This document shows positions 11,840 to 23,761 of a stretch of 64,000 nt of DNA, piece after piece (position 1 is the stretch's first letter; each line of letters begins with the position of its first letter). The DNA is from Myotis daubentonii (Eukaryota; Chordata; Mammalia; Chiroptera; Vespertilionidae), in assembly GCF_963259705.1 (NCBI RefSeq), contig NC_081847.1, positions 91,070,046-91,134,045 of the forward strand, given 5' to 3'. The notes under the pieces were generated by a model. The model did not search any database, was not told the origin of the DNA, and was given only the letters and a program-made list of their open reading frames with translations. Both the position numbers and the translations under genes were made by a program.

Positions 11840-12400
11840 GGGTCAACTCCTCTGGCCGAGGCATCAGGCCTGGGCGGGGGGCGGAGCTGGGCATTGGGGG
11901 GATATGATGGTCCCCTTGCCCAGGCCTGAAGCCTGGGTCAGAGGCATCAGGCTTGGGCGGGGGGTGGAGCAAGCGGTCAGAGGGAGATGGGGGTCCCCTG
12001 CCCAGGCATGATTCCTGGGCCAGAGGCCTCACGCCTGGGCGGGGGCCAGAGCCAGTGATCGGGGGGGAGATGGGGGTCCCCTGTCCAAGCCTGACACCTC
12101 TGGTGGAAGCGTCAGGCCTGGGCAAGGGGCCGATCAGGTGATCAGAGGGTGATGAGGGTCTACGCCTCTGGCCGAGGCATCAGGCCTGGGCAAGGGGCAG
12201 AGCCAGCAATCGGAGGGGTCTGGGGGTCCCCTGCCCAGGCCTGATGCCTGGGCCAGAGGCATCAGGCCTGGGCTGGGGGCAGAACCAGTGATGGAGGGAA
12301 ATGAGGGTCCCCTGCCCAGGCCTGACGCCTCTGTCAGAGGCGTCAGGCCTGGGCAAGGGGCCGATCCTGCGATTGGAGGGTGATGGGGGTCAATGCCTGA
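11840..12400. repeat. GC-rich minisatellite in Helitron
   Basis: Units of very roughly 60-90 bp share GGGTCCCCTGCCCAGGCCTG, a GCCTCTGG..CAGAGGC inner inverted repeat, and GGGGC(A/C)GAGCCAG. Units differ in length. Many contain a hairpin built from GGCCTGA..GCCTCTG and its complement, for example 12318-12352. Confidence 0.85.
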
Positions 12401-12468
12401 GGGCTCCCAGTATGTGAGAGGGGGCAGCCTGGGCTGAGGGACACTCCCCCCCCACACACACACACCCA

Positions 12469-12487
12469 GTGCACGAATTTCGTGCAC
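12469..12487 (+). other. Helitron 3' terminator hairpin
   Basis: GTGCACGAA-T-TTCGTGCAC has perfect 9-bp arms and ends 11 nt before the element end (CTAG at 12495-12498). In Helitrons this structure marks where rolling-circle transfer stops. This is the best preserved terminator of the seven in the window. Confidence 0.9.
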
Positions 12488-12499
12488 CGGGCCCCTAGT

Positions 12500-13430
12500 T
12501 TTATGATAACACACGACTAATGAAAGGGACTAACTTATTATTGTCTGTTCTTTAAAAAAATTTAAAAATTATTCTAATTGAACATCCCCTGCATGTTCAT
12601 GACTGTGATCGATGCTGTGGAACATTCAAACTAATGTCGAACTCTGCCCTTAACGAGGTTTTGCTGTAGCTGCAAACGTTCTGAGAAAGAAGTAATACTG
12701 CTCCCTGTGGAAGACTCCCTACTCACACATCTCTGTATTTGCTACCCCACAAGTGCACTCTTTCGATTGCAAGTGCAAGTGCTTCCTTTTACTTATAACA
12801 AATGATCATCAGTTCAGTTCCATACGTTTTTCTTTGGCCTGCTGTATGCCTTGCACTGTGCGAGGGACTAGTTATAAAGATGCATACGCCATGGTCTTGA
12901 CCTCGAGTGGCTCCAGGTTAGCTGAATGAGAAAAGCAGACTTCCCCCGGCTTGCCAAATGGAGGCATACAGAGGGCTTTGGGAGCCTCAGCCAGTTTTGC
13001 TGGAGGTGACGTCAGATAAATCTTATATGGCAGGTCCATGAATAAGGCCTTTTTGGTCGATGTCATTTCCTGAATGTTGTTGAGATGCTGTAGGAACTTA
13101 ACTCTTGTTTACATCAACTAGCCTGTGGTAAACTTGATTTTATCACATGTCATCTCACTTAAAGTCGCGGGACCTATCCATGATGCTTAGGGAGAACTAA
13201 CTGTACCGTTAAAAGTTACATGATGGAATTGATTTCTAAAATACTTGATTTCTTCTTTTCTTTGTTGCTCACCTAAGTGGACTCATGTTGTACTTTCACA
13301 TTTAAACCTTCTTTTGTTTCAACGTGACCCGTCTGCCTCTGTTTCTGCTGCCGTAGATCTTCTGCTCCTCCTCACGCGGTGTTGCTGGGCCACACGTCTG
13401 AGTGGCCGCTCACTTCCCCTTTGGATTTGT
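12500..13430. other. Mostly unassigned sequence
   Basis: Around 12790-12960 there is a faint resemblance to old L2/MIR-type repeats (TGTATGCCTTGCACTGTGCGAGG). Otherwise nothing is recognisable. Confidence 0.35.
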
Positions 13431-13645
13431 GTTGTATTCATTGTCCAGAGGGTGTTTCTGAAACATTGCTTTCCTTATATCATACTTCTTCTCAAGAAAC
13501 CACAGTAAGTCCATATTTCCTCCCAGGTCAAAATACCCTCATATGGCAACTCCTCATGTTATTTGCCATATCTGGTGAAAAGAAATCACCTCTACAGTCT
13601 TAAGGTTTTCTGCCATCGCCTTTCATTTCTGAAGAGCCTGATTTT
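13430..13645 (+). mobile_element. L2 LINE fragment
   Basis: The order of short phrases (GAAACATTGCTTTCCTTATATCA, CAGTAAGTCCATATTTCCTC, GGTTTTCTGCCATCGCCTTTC) follows the conserved 3' portion of L2. It is diverged and has no ORF. Confidence 0.4.
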
Positions 13646-13934
13646 GATGATGATAATACCAATATGTTTTAGGGTAAGATATTGATTGATAGAGTATTTT
13701 TCCTTTAAGGGTTGTGTGTATAGTCTATGAGCAGGTAAGATGCTTACTGCATCATTTTCAGAAGCTATTGTTGACAGTGGTTTTAAAAATTCAATTCTAC
13801 CCTACTAGGGATTGTGCTAGTTGACAGTAGAGATAAAAATATGTAATAAAAGTTTCTTTCTTTACAAAGACTATAATCTTGATTGGATCTCAAAGAGGTG
13901 ATGAGTCTTGTCTCTGTTACAAGGCTTTCTGATG

Positions 13935-14400
13935 GATGTGCTACAGGAAAGGCCTGTATGTTTTATGGTCCCTGCTAAAGGAAAATCATATCCACATTAA
14001 GGACACTGGAGAACACTTCATGGAAGAGGTGGATATTGACATTTTCAGGATGACTACATTCTCAACAAATGAAAATGTAGGTGGAAAAGAAGGCAGAAAG
14101 GAACATGCATTTTTCAGGCCAGAAGGGAGCCTGATTGGACCTACGTGTACGGTTTGGGAGACGTAGCAGCGCCGATGAGCTAGCACATGTGGAAGGAGGT
14201 CATGGATGTACTACTGAGGAAAGTGGATGACATTCTATGGCAGACAATAACCACTGTGGGCTTTAGAGCAAGGTGCTGGCCCAGTCAAAGTCGTGTTTGA
14301 AGAATTTGTCCTGGAAACTGTGGTGAATGGATAGAGAAGAGACGCTACACAGAGGAAGGTGAATTTGGAGACCAATTGAAATTGTCTCTAGGAATATAAG
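13935..14400 (-). mobile_element. L2 LINE fragment, antisense
   Basis: It reads like the antisense L2 3' region: AACACTTCATGGAAGAGGTGG, a GCAGAAAGGAACATGCATTT zone, then GCTGGCCCAGTCAAAGTCGTG..GGATAGAGAAGAGAC. These match the known order of L2 antisense phrases. No coding capacity remains. Confidence 0.5.
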
Positions 14401-14578
14401 GTGGTTCAAGGTTAGAAAATTCAATACATTATTTAACCATTATAATAACTAAAATTTAAAAAATAGCTTCCATGGGTGTTTTTAGAAGCTTGATATAATT
14501 TATCATCTATTTTTAAATGAAAGAATAAAATATAAAAGGATAAAATGGTCACTAACTTGATTAAAATAATGTATCATA

Positions 14579-14805
14579 GCCCTGGCCTGTGTGGCTCAAT
14601 TGGTTGAATGTTTTCCTGTGCACAGAAGGGTCACTGGTTCGATTCCCAGTCAGGGCATATGCCCAGGTTGAAGGCTCAGTCCCCTGTCAGGGTGTGTGCG
14701 GCAGGTGGCTGATGGATGCTTCTCTTTCTCTCTCTCTCCCTCTCCCTTCCTTTCTCTCTCTAAAAACAAACCAACAAAATCACCACAAAAAACAAAACCA
14801 CAAAA
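14579..14805 (+). mobile_element. VES-type SINE, older copy
   Basis: The head GCCCTGGCCTGTGTGGCTCA, the B box GGTTCGATTCCCAGTCAGGG and a CT-rich body ending in an A-rich tail are present. It is more diverged than the copies at 4030 and 32287, so it belongs to an older subfamily. The flanking repeat (ATGTATCAT / ATGGATCAT) is imperfect. Confidence 0.8.
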
Positions 14806-14827
14806 TGATGGATCATTCTAATACCGT

Positions 14828-15520
14828 TGTAATTAACCCAGTTATGAACAACCGGAAAGGAGCAAAGGGAAGGCCAGATGTTATAGGCATTCATTTGTGG
14901 CAGCTTCGCCAGGAAGCTAAGGCCTTACACTCCCCAGGGAGCCACTGGTCTATTCCCTGCAGATCGCTGGGGGAAGGGACCGGACAGAGAGAAGAACAGA
15001 CTCCTGCCCAATAAAGTTGGGGTGACTTCAGGAAGGTACTTGTCTGTCAGTCACAAATGGGAACAGGTCATTGGCCAGAGGAGGCGTGTCCACGCCCAGC
15101 GCTGGGAGATTTGGAATGTCTGACACCTAAACAAAGGAGCTGGTTCTCTTGTGCTTCGCGCTTTTGGGCGCTTGTTGCGGGGGTGCTCTCCTGCCTTCAC
15201 CCACATGACTCGCAGCCATGTGCACCCCAAACTGTGGATGATGGATGCAACTAGCCCGATGCAGCACCTGACCCAGCTCCACCTGGGAAAGGGAACTCTG
15301 GGCGCTGCCTCTGCTTCTCGCCCCCCTGAATGCCCAGCTGCAGGCCTTCCAGGACTGGATTAAGGGAAATGGGGCTTTGGAAACAAAGGGATGTGATTCC
15401 ACACAAATAAAAATCCCTCATCCTGCCGTGCAGGTCTCAGAAAGTCCTCTTTCTCAAGATATCGGAAGGGCCCTCCCCAAGCACGCAGTGGGGAGAGAGG
15501 TCCCCATCCACCGGTGACAA
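14828..15520 (+). mobile_element. LTR-like repeat, copy A (solo)
   Basis: This ~0.7-kb unit starts near TGTAATTAACC and shares a collinear set of phrases with 27341-26350 (reverse) and 58657-61020. Shared phrases include GGAAAGGAGCAAA, ACACTCCCCAGGGAGCC, GATCGCTGGGGGAAGGGAC, GGTGAC..CTGTCAGTCACA and AATAAAAATCCC. The layout, with an AATAAA site and no coding sequence between paired ends, suggests a solo LTR of an endogenous retrovirus. I cannot name the family and cannot show a target duplication, so LTR status is an inference. Confidence 0.6.
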
Positions 15521-15559
15521 TACAGAAATCTGCCATTGCGCTTAGTGTGGAATGGTAGA

Positions 15560-17490
15560 TATTTTTATTAAAGTCAAGAAAGAGATCCCACTATTATATT
15601 ACTTAATATTTTCTGGAAGTATAACCAAATATAAATATCGGAAGATATTTAAAATTATGACTATCACAGGTCATAAATTTTTCTACATGGGAATTCCAAG
15701 AGAACCAATTTAAAAATATAGCAAATGACATAAAAAGTTAGTAATGTGATTGAGTATCTAATTTAAAAAAATTCTCAGTAATTTACAGACTTATTAGTTA
15801 GGGGCTATTGTGAAAGAAATATAAGAAAATAGTTTACAGTAGACTACTTCATAATGAAGCAGAGAAGAAAGGTGTAGAACCTACAAGATGAAAACTTTTA
15901 AGCTTTCCCAAGGGACATAAAGAAGACATAAATAAAAAGAAATACCTTATTTTTGTCCAGAAAGATATGATATGATAAAGAACCCTCCCCCCAATTATTT
16001 TTTTGAAACTTGACAAAATAATTTTATATTCATAAGAAATAACAAATAATCAAGACTAGAAATTAAAGTTATAGTACATGAAAAATATAGTAATGAGTGA
16101 AATAAAACCTGACAAGGCTTAAACTGAATGCTACAGTAATAAACACACTTTGGAACTGGAAAATGATTTAAAGGACCAGTGAAATAGGTTAAGGATTCAT
16201 GTATGATTAAAAAAAGATCTCTAGTGTGAAATATCGATGGGTTTTCATATCACTGAGAAAAATGTACATAATTCAAAAGATGATGTTGAGTAAGTGGCTA
16301 GACATTTAGAACAAAATTAACATACTCCTTATACCAGAAGAAAATCCAGAAGAAAAGATTTAAATGTAAAGAAAGCTTGTCATAGGAGAAAAGAGATGAG
16401 TGAAAATTTAAATATCTTGAAATTGAGAATGCCTACAGAAATCCAGGACCTATAAAGGACTGATGAATTTTAGAAGAATGACAATCAAAACGTGTGCATA
16501 AACAAGCATAACCAAAGGAGGGGAAAGGGAAGGTGGTAAGCTGGAAAAAAGATTTTTCACACGTGTAACAATGAAAGATCAACTCCTGTAATATCTAATG
16601 AGCTCTTGCAAATCTGTAAGAAAAAGTTGGCAACTGAAATATAAGTAGGCAAGGACATAAACAGATCTTCCACTCAAAGGGACAAAAAAATGGTTAGTAG
16701 GCAGCAGAAAAGATGCCCAACCTTAGTCAGAATTAGATTACAAATACAAATTAGACAACAGATACAAATATTTCACAGATCAGATTAGCATTTAATAGCA
16801 CAACCATTAGATAACACCATTGCTGTGGAAGAAGTAGGAAAAATCATCTCCTTGACTGAAAGTGGATGTGAAAGTTGGTGTAATGTTTTGGGAAGGCAAT
16901 TTGATAATAGCTTAAAAAAAATTTGTACATACACTTTGATGCAATAATTTATTTTTCTCAATTTAGTCCCAGGTGCATTGGGTACAACTGATTAAAAATG
17001 CGCATTCAACGAAGGCCCTGGCCTGGTAGCTCAGTTGATTAGAGTGTGATCCCAGTTCACAAAGGTTTTGGGTTTGATCCCCAGTCAGGGCACATGCAAG
17101 AAGCATAAAGAGGTGGAACAATGAATCAATGTTTCCCCTTCTCCCCCCTTCTCTCTCTCAAATCATAAAAAAATAATAAATAAACTTGTACCTATAAGGA
17201 AGTTCTTCGCATTATTGTTGCAATAGTGAAAAAATGGTAATAAAGCAAATGTCTGTCAGAGCAGAATTTATTAAATAGATTAGGGTATTTTGTGTAGTGA
17301 AATAAATAAATGAGACTGATCCCTAAATACCTATATGGAAAGCAGTACAAGGTACAGTAAGTTTAAAGCTTAGATGTAGAACTGTGTGCACACTCTTTAT
17401 AAAAATTTATTTTGTGTGCACACATTTTTATATATGCATAGAATTTTTCAGAAATTACAAAAACCTGTTTATTGGAGAAGAAATGGTATG
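15560..17490 (+). mobile_element. Ancient L1 (L1M-type) 3' region
   Basis: This is A-rich sequence whose distal part follows the conserved 3' region of old L1s: GGCAATTTGATAATAGC, TTTGATGCAATAATTTATTTTTCTC, then (beyond a SINE) AATGTCTGTCAGAGCAG..TTATTAAATAGATTAGGG and a TTTCAGAAATTAC tail. The part before about 16700 is assigned only by composition and continuity. It is interrupted by the SINE at 17015. Confidence 0.55.
17015..17190 (+). mobile_element. VES-type SINE inside old L1
   Basis: The head GCCCTGGCCTGGTAGCTCAG, a B-box-like GGGTTTGATCCCCAGTCAGG, a short body and a CT-rich/A-rich tail are present. It splits the L1 at 15560-17490, so it is younger than that L1. Confidence 0.8.
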
Positions 17491-17759
17491 CTTAATTTTG
17501 TATTCTACTTGATTTCTATATTTGATCATTAGCAGGCCTTTATTATGTAACAAAAGTAAAAATAGACTAAGCTTCATAATTGACCTTTTAGAAAGGAGTT
17601 ATGTTAAGTGTCCATCTGAAGATAGGTAGGGGGACGAGATTAGAGTTGTCAGTGTGAAGTGACGATGAAATGGCAGAGCGGAGGCAATCACTGAAGAGAG
17701 CATGAAGAGGAGGACATGGGAATATCAGGAGGGGCAGTCTGCATGTTTACATCTGTTCG

Positions 17760-18270
17760 GTCAGGGGGAAGAAAAGTCAGCCAGACACACAGATGGAAAA
17801 TGCCCTTCCAAGTGGTAGAACCAGTTTGGGCCAATGTGATTTAAATCAAAGGAAGAATGTTGAGATGAAAGCTTCCAGACAGTTCTGAAGGCGGGAGAAA
17901 GTAGGAGCACAGGCATTCTCCTGATTTCTCCCCCAGCTCTCCCGCTCTTACTCTTCCGTTTCTTTGCAGACATGTTCTTCTCTAAGCACCCATTCCTTGT
18001 GGGCATGATCCCGCATCCACATGCCTCTTTCATGTCCGTATTAGAATGTAATGTTGGCAGTGGAACAGCTCCCGGGGCTGAGGGTGTGACCATAGAAACT
18101 GCCGTTTATGAGAGTGTGAGTTGTACGCTGGGTATTATGTACAAGCCTCCTGAGAAGCTAAAAACTCCTTAAGGTATGGAAGGTATGTCTTCTTCCCTGT
18201 GCTTCCTGGCATTGCTTAGGACCCCATATCTGCCCAATACATGTGTTAAGTGAAATTGAAGTAAAGGCCC
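17760..18270. other. Possible MaLR-like and L2 tail fragments
   Basis: 17800-17960 has a weak likeness to MLT1-type LTRs (GGGCCAATGTGATTTAAATC). 18110-18260 resembles the L2 3' end (AAACTCCTTAAGG..TGCCCAATACATGTG). A splice-acceptor-like TTTCTTTGCAG precedes an ATG at 17972, but the ORF has no recognisable content. Confidence 0.3.
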
Positions 18271-19317
18271 ATTTTCCAGAAAGTCTGCCACCTTAGTTCT
18301 TACAGCATGTTTCTAGTCTCCATGTCTCACAGTTACCTCCATAGAAACTCTCTTTCATCGCAACTTTTGAAGCATAATTAGTATTTGTGGCATTCGTTTA
18401 CTCATCTCTTGATCTCAAACAGTGATTTTCCCCCCTCCCCCCTATTTTATTTAACAATAAGGATTTCAAGAATAAATCTGTGGTTGCCATCTGTGAGCAG
18501 TGCATATCTTTTGGCAAGTATAACAGAGTTACAACAAGAAACCTGGCAGCAGGTTTTTTTAGACATGTTTCTGGACCTTGGGAGGGTTTCCCAGCTCAAG
18601 CAACTGCAAACATCATCAAAATGCCGTGATATAATCAACGAGGCCCCATGAAATGCTGATGACTAACCTCTGGAAATGCACATCCAAGCAGTCGAGCTTG
18701 TATATTATGAGTCATAGAGTGTGGACTCAGAGCCGGTGAGAAGAACACCCAGGGAAATCTGCATACACTCAGATATTGATTAAGAAGTGAGTCTAAGAGA
18801 ACGCCCAATTCTATCAGGAATCTGGTGTCAGTATCATATCATCAACTTTTATTTCAGACTAATCATATCAAGGAGCAACCACAGGAACATAATAAAAATA
18901 CATTCTGAGCGATTAAATTTGATGATAATAAATACTTTGCACAATTAAAAAAATTGGAAAACTCTTTGTTCAGAAACAAAGTGTTCTGAAAATGTCAATT
19001 TTTAGGCCTTATTTACCTTTACTGAGGCCACATTTTTATAGAGTGTGTAGCCCAGGAAACTGTATTATTAGTAAGTGCCCAAAGTGGATTGGATGTAATA
19101 CAGTTTGAGAACATCTGCCATAGAAGTTTAGCTAATAAGAATTTATTCCTAAATTGTCTTGGTGCCTGTACACAACTATTATCAATGAGTAGAGACACAC
19201 TGAGCCTGAGAGCATTATGTTACTTATTTAAACCATTACTGCCAGTTTCTGGCATTTAGAGCAATGGTGAGCAACCTGAACATTTCCATTAATTACTAGC
19301 CATTGCTTGGCCTAGAG
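18270..19317. other. Unassigned sequence
   Basis: I see no gene and no repeat family I can support in this AT-rich stretch. Confidence 0.4.
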
Positions 19318-19551
19318 CAGTGATGGCGAACCTATGACACACGTATCAGAGGTGACACTCGAACTCATTTTTTTGGTTGATTTTTCTTTGTTAAATGGCA
19401 TTTAAATATATAAAATAAACATCAAAAATATAAGTCTTTGTTTTACTATGGTTGCAAAGATCAAAAAATTTCTATATGTGACACGGCACCAGAGTTAAGT
19501 TAGGGTTTTTCAAAATGCTGGCACGCTGAGCTCAGAGGTTCGCCATCACTG
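19318..19551 (+). mobile_element. Non-autonomous hAT element, family 2
   Basis: It is 234 bp long with terminal repeats CAGTGATGGCGAACCT and AGGTTCGCCATCACTG and a perfect 8-bp target duplication GCCTAGAG (19310-19317 and 19552-19559). There is no transposase. A second copy lies in opposite orientation at 55892-56127. Intact ends and duplication argue for a fairly recent insertion. Confidence 0.95.
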
Positions 19552-19589
19552 GCCTAGAGGGAAAGAAGCAAACTTCAGAGTAGGGCAAA

Positions 19590-19745
19590 CAGATCAAATT
19601 CCGCAGCTTCTGCTCGGTGGTCTCGGCTGAATCAGTCTTTGTTCATGAGTGTCCGTTTTCTCATTGGAAAAATGGAGATGATGGTATCTGTTTAATAAGC
19701 AAGGGTTTATGGGAGTTAAATAGAGGGCACGGGAAGTCACAGTGA
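19590..19745 (+). mobile_element. MIR SINE fragment
   Basis: It contains a diverged MIR core (TCCGTTTTCTCATTGGAAAAATGGAGATG) followed by the usual GGGAGTTAAATAGA region. The hAT element just upstream does not interrupt it. Confidence 0.55.
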
Positions 19746-20154
19746 GCTTGTGGCTCTTCAGACTCTCCCCCTTATTCCAGAAATACAGGCCTTGGGCATG
19801 GACTGAAACTTTACCCAGACACCTGTTTAGGCCAGTGTTCCTCCACGCCAGGACCCTTTATGGAAAGCAGTTTGACCTTTAGCAGCTACTTCCTCTTCAA
19901 AGAGAGCATTTCCCAGAGGCCTCTGTGCTGTGAGGCAGGTCAAAGAGGGCCACACCTACAGCATCTTCTGATCCAAATGTCAGTAGGAAGTTCTCCTGGT
20001 TCTCAAATGCCCCCTCCTCCACCCACACTCAACTCCCAACAGCACTCACTTGGTATAAGAATAGCCACCAACTAGTAAAACAAAAAATATGCCATCAGTG
20101 GAGTAATTTAAGAAAGTGATGGGTAGTAACTTTATAGAAACATGGCAGTTGCTG

Positions 20155-20300
20155 AAATTCAATAATGTATTTATTCATTCAACAAATGTGGATTAAGTTC
20201 TTCTTATGTGTCAGGTGCTAGGCTAGGCATTAGAGATCTAAGATATCCATAAAGAGGTTGTAATTCAGAGAGCATGGGCTTTTGTAGAGAAAGTGACAAT
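20155..20300 (-). mobile_element. Ancient L2/MIR-type tail, antisense
   Basis: ATTTATTCATTCAACAAATG, then TATGTGTCAGGTGCTAGGCT, then GGCATTAGAGATC follow the antisense tail of a common old mammalian repeat. The exact family is not certain. Confidence 0.5.
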
Positions 20301-20719
20301 ATTATTTTATATTTATTTCACATTATTTTTTGTTTAAGTTAGTGGAGCCCAACCTATAAGCCAGGAACTTATTGCAAGGAGCCTGTCACATCCTACATTA
20401 TCCATCATTGTCTGTGGACTAAATAACTGCTGGGCCCAAAAGTACCTGTTCTCCATTGATTATTTAGAGTAAACAATTAGTGGTACCTCCAAAAACTTAT
20501 TCACACTTTCAAATGTTTATAAAATATTTCAAGTATTTATAAAAAGTATCCTTTTTGTAAAATATACTAAAATTAATAAAATAAAATTAATTAATTTTCA
20601 TTTTAGTCATTGTGCATTGAGTATTTTCTTGACAGATATTAATTAGCAGTACTACAATCTAATAAAGCTTTTATATGAATGCAAAAGTATGTAAATATTT
20701 AAAAGGGGAATCTTATACT

Positions 20720-20925
20720 TTTAGAAAATATATTTTTATTGATTTCAGACAGGAAGGGAGAGACAGAAACATCAGTGATAAGAGAGAATCATTGGTCAGT
20801 TGCTTCCTGCATGCCCACACCAGGGATCGAGCCCTCAACTGGGGCATGTGCCCTGATCGGGAAACAAACCCTGACCTCCTGGTTCATAGGTTGACGCTCA
20901 GCCACTGAGCAGCAGGAGCTGGGCA
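20720..20925 (-). mobile_element. VES-type SINE, older copy
   Basis: Reversed, it shows the SINE head ending in GCTCAGTGGC, a degraded B-box region and an A-rich tail at the left end. A 12-bp target duplication (GAATCTTATACT at 20708-20719, GAATATTATACT at 20926-20937) has one mismatch. Confidence 0.85.
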
Positions 20926-20999
20926 GAATATTATACTCAAACATAGAAAACCCTTGAGAACCACTTAAACTGTTATAATGAATTAGCCTAAGGTAGTTA

Positions 21000-21750
21000 T
21001 TTTAAAACAAATAATAACTTACTAATATTTTTTTTTCACCCACAGGAGATTTTTAAAGAGTTTTTCAAAATTTAATATTAGTATTTAGTATTTATTGAGG
21101 GCTGAAAATTAGATGCAGTGCCTAGCATAGAATATTGCATAAAACCTGACAAATATTGGTAAGATTAACTATTTAACAAGATATATGGATAAATTAATTT
21201 CTCTGCAATGAACCTACATTTCTCATTAATTTTTTCATAAAGTTATTAATGTTTTGAATAAAAATTAATAATAGTGTCTTCAAGTATGAATGCAGAAAAA
21301 ATGGGATACAGCAAAACTCTTTAATTACAAAAATTGGGAAGAAACTTAGATTTCCTATAATTTGCTACTTGACCTAATGCTTGAATTACCCTCTGGTATC
21401 ATGTGTGTGATGCAATTGTTAAAAACTTTTAAATTTCTAGACTTCAAAATTAATAAGTGCATTGAAATATTTCCTAAGAGTATTGTTTTATATTCCCAAT
21501 TAGTAATAGAATATAAGTACTGAAGATGGAAACCAAATATAAAATAAGAGATTATGGCAGTGTGATTATCTGCTGTTTGTATTTTATTGCAGCACAGGTA
21601 GCAGACCAAGAGATTTTGAAATGTAATGAAAGCACTTGAAAACTTTCTTAACTCCTATATTTAAAGTGTATTTTAAATGAAACATCTAAATTTTTAAGCA
21701 TACGTTATGAGGTTAATCATTCACCTTCTTTTGAAACTTATTTATTTATT
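21000..21750. other. Unassigned AT-rich sequence
   Basis: No ORF of interest and no recognised repeat. The minus-strand 84-codon ORF at 21355-21609 has no domain. Confidence 0.4.
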
Positions 21751-21751
21751 T

Positions 21752-21955
21752 ATTTAAAATATTTTTTATTGATTTTTAGAGAGAGAAGAAGGGATAGGGA
21801 GAGAGAGAAAGATGGATGTGAGCCTGAAACATCAACTGGCTGCCTCCTGCACACCCCCTACCAGGGGGCGAGCCCATAATCTGGGCATGTGCCCTGACTA
21901 GGAATTGAACTGGCATGGGATGACACCCAACCAACTGAGCCACATCAGCCAGGGC
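21752..21955 (-). mobile_element. VES-type SINE, older copy
   Basis: The minus strand shows the head GCCCTGGCTGATGTGGCTCA, a B-box-like region (AATTCCTAGTCAGGGC) and a GA-rich body reading toward a T-rich left end. The TTTATTTA-rich flank hides any target duplication. Confidence 0.85.
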
Positions 21956-22443
21956 AAAAACATCTTTATTTTTAAGGATTATATATCTGGTTTATTTAAT
22001 TGCCCTTGAATTTCAGGAAGTTGTAGCACTTAAAACTAAAGATTTTCAAAACTTGCTGGAAGATAAGTGGGTGCTTCATTAGCCTAGAACCAGCCACTCC
22101 TTGGTAGCCATGAACTAATGCTTAGTGGTGACATACCCGTCTTCTCAACCTAACTGCTTGTATACTGAGCTAAGGGCCTGTTACTTACTAGGGGCGAATA
22201 GCACGTCAAGATGGCATTTGCAGAATCCAGCCAGGTAATAACCTTCCTGAGCTTTAACAGTTGATAAATTGTGATGTTGATGCTAAAGTTTCCTAGGCCC
22301 CACCTGAGCGCAGTAGTGGGACAAAGGATGACATAGAGTCGCCACATTCTCTCAGTGGGGTCAGGATTTAATTTAAATGGTAAGCCCTTGATTTGAAAAT
22401 GATTTTGAAATTGGAGGCACTACTAGAAGCTGAATGGACTTTC

Positions 22444-22647
22444 CTTTGTTTTAAAAAAAATATATTGATTTTTTACAGAGAGGAAGGGAGAGGGATAGAG
22501 AGTTAGAAACATCAATCAGCTGCCTCCTGCACACTCCCCACTGGGGATGTGCCCGCAACCAAGGTACATGCCCTTGATTAGAATCAAACCTGGGACCCTT
22601 GAGTCCTCAGGCTGACGCTCTGTCCACTGAGCCAAACCGGTTATGGG
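22444..22647 (-). mobile_element. VES SINE
   Basis: This is a full-length copy with A-box region, B-box (GGTTTGATTC) and tail, flanked by a 13-bp perfect target duplication TGAATGGACTTTC (22431-22443, 22648-22660). It is close in sequence to the copy at 4030-4254. Confidence 0.93.
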
Positions 22648-22659
22648 TGAATGGACTTT

Positions 22660-23760
22660 CTTTTACTGCCTAACTACCCACTTTCCCTTCAAGATCCCTC
22701 CCTGACTTAACCAGGACCATCAATGTCCCCTCGCACTCAGCCTGTGGTACGTGCACCTGGTGAATCGGAATCGAACTGGAGGGACTCAGGAAGGACTTGC
22801 CCACTGTCCCAAGTCCACTGCTGTCTTATTACCTTACCACCTGCCACACTTGCTTTCCACCAATATTACTATTATTTTGCTAAATTAATAGGTCTAGTCA
22901 AAGAACTTGTTCAACTTGTTCTATTTTTTCTGAGCAGGTGTGACACACTAGTATAACTTCACAACGTCCTCGTGATTTCTCTGTAGCAGCTTAAATTACT
23001 CAATAGAACTTGAATTTTGAAGACCAAGCATTTCAAATGCTTCAAAATACATGGAAACATAAGAAGATAGACTTTTTTTGACTATTTAAAAATTTGTGAC
23101 ATTAACAATGAGTTGTTCTTTGCAATATTCAACGCAGGTTGACTTTGATTTTTTAAAGCCTTCCTACCATTCATTTTCAAGGAAATCAGACCTTGAGCAA
23201 GGTTGTCACGGGTCTGGGTCTCAGAGCTCCCTTCCACCAGGTGGGAATGCTCTGGTCGATGATAGGAGGCTCCTTCTACTTCTAACAGTTTGTGATTCTA
23301 GGAAATACACTTTTGTAATAAGTACATGTTATAAATTTAAGAGAAAGGGAACTTTGGGATTGTGTTAAGTACAGCTGCAGGATTAGTTCTTATATTAATG
23401 TCTAATTCCCGGATGGTTTTCTGTGTGGTAAACTTTTCCACCCTATGTAATTGCAGGTTATTATTTATTATACCCCGGTCTTACCATGCGGTGAGTAGTC
23501 AATATATCAGAACAGTCAAATGTCCGGTTTGGGAACAATCATGGAGATTGCCTAGTGCTGCCACCACACAGGAAACCCAGGGCCCGAGATGGCTAAGGAC
23601 TTATCCAAGGTCAGCTTGGGTCTTCTGACTCCTTCAGTGCCTCCTTCCTCGTGGACTCAGCCTCTCAACGTGAGATTTCATAAATGTAGCCATTCTCACT
23701 TTAAAAATTATTAAGAAAAAATACCGTTTAGATAGAAGACTGAAATCACGACAACCTAAC
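22660..23760. other. Unassigned sequence
   Basis: ORFs here (for example 23096-23368 and 23362-23628) show no domain, signal or splice context that I would trust. No repeat is recognised with confidence. Confidence 0.4.
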
Positions 23761-23761
23761 A

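Larger units (their letters stand above)
11227..12498 (+). mobile_element. Non-autonomous Helitron (HeliBat type), 1.27 kb
   Basis: It starts TCTACACTAATAAAAG after an A and ends with a 19-nt hairpin, GGGCCCCTAG and then T, which are the exact Helitron insertion rules. Helitrons move by rolling-circle replication and leave no target duplication. There is no Rep/helicase gene, so the element is non-autonomous. The body holds a CCAAT/octamer/YY1-like motif group near the 5' end, a perfect-armed palindrome (11447-11500) and a GC-rich minisatellite. ORFs of up to 126 codons inside are products of the repeat. Helitron abundance is a known feature of vesper-bat genomes. Confidence 0.95.

Noticed and set aside
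14589..15014. 141-codon plus-strand ORF
   Set aside because: It begins in a VES SINE and ends in the LTR-like repeat A, so it is a chance fusion of repeats.
17940..18175. Splice-acceptor-like TTTCTTTGCAG before an ATG and 66-codon ORF
   Set aside because: The ORF runs into an L2-like tail, shows no domain and has no good donor. The acceptor match is common by chance.
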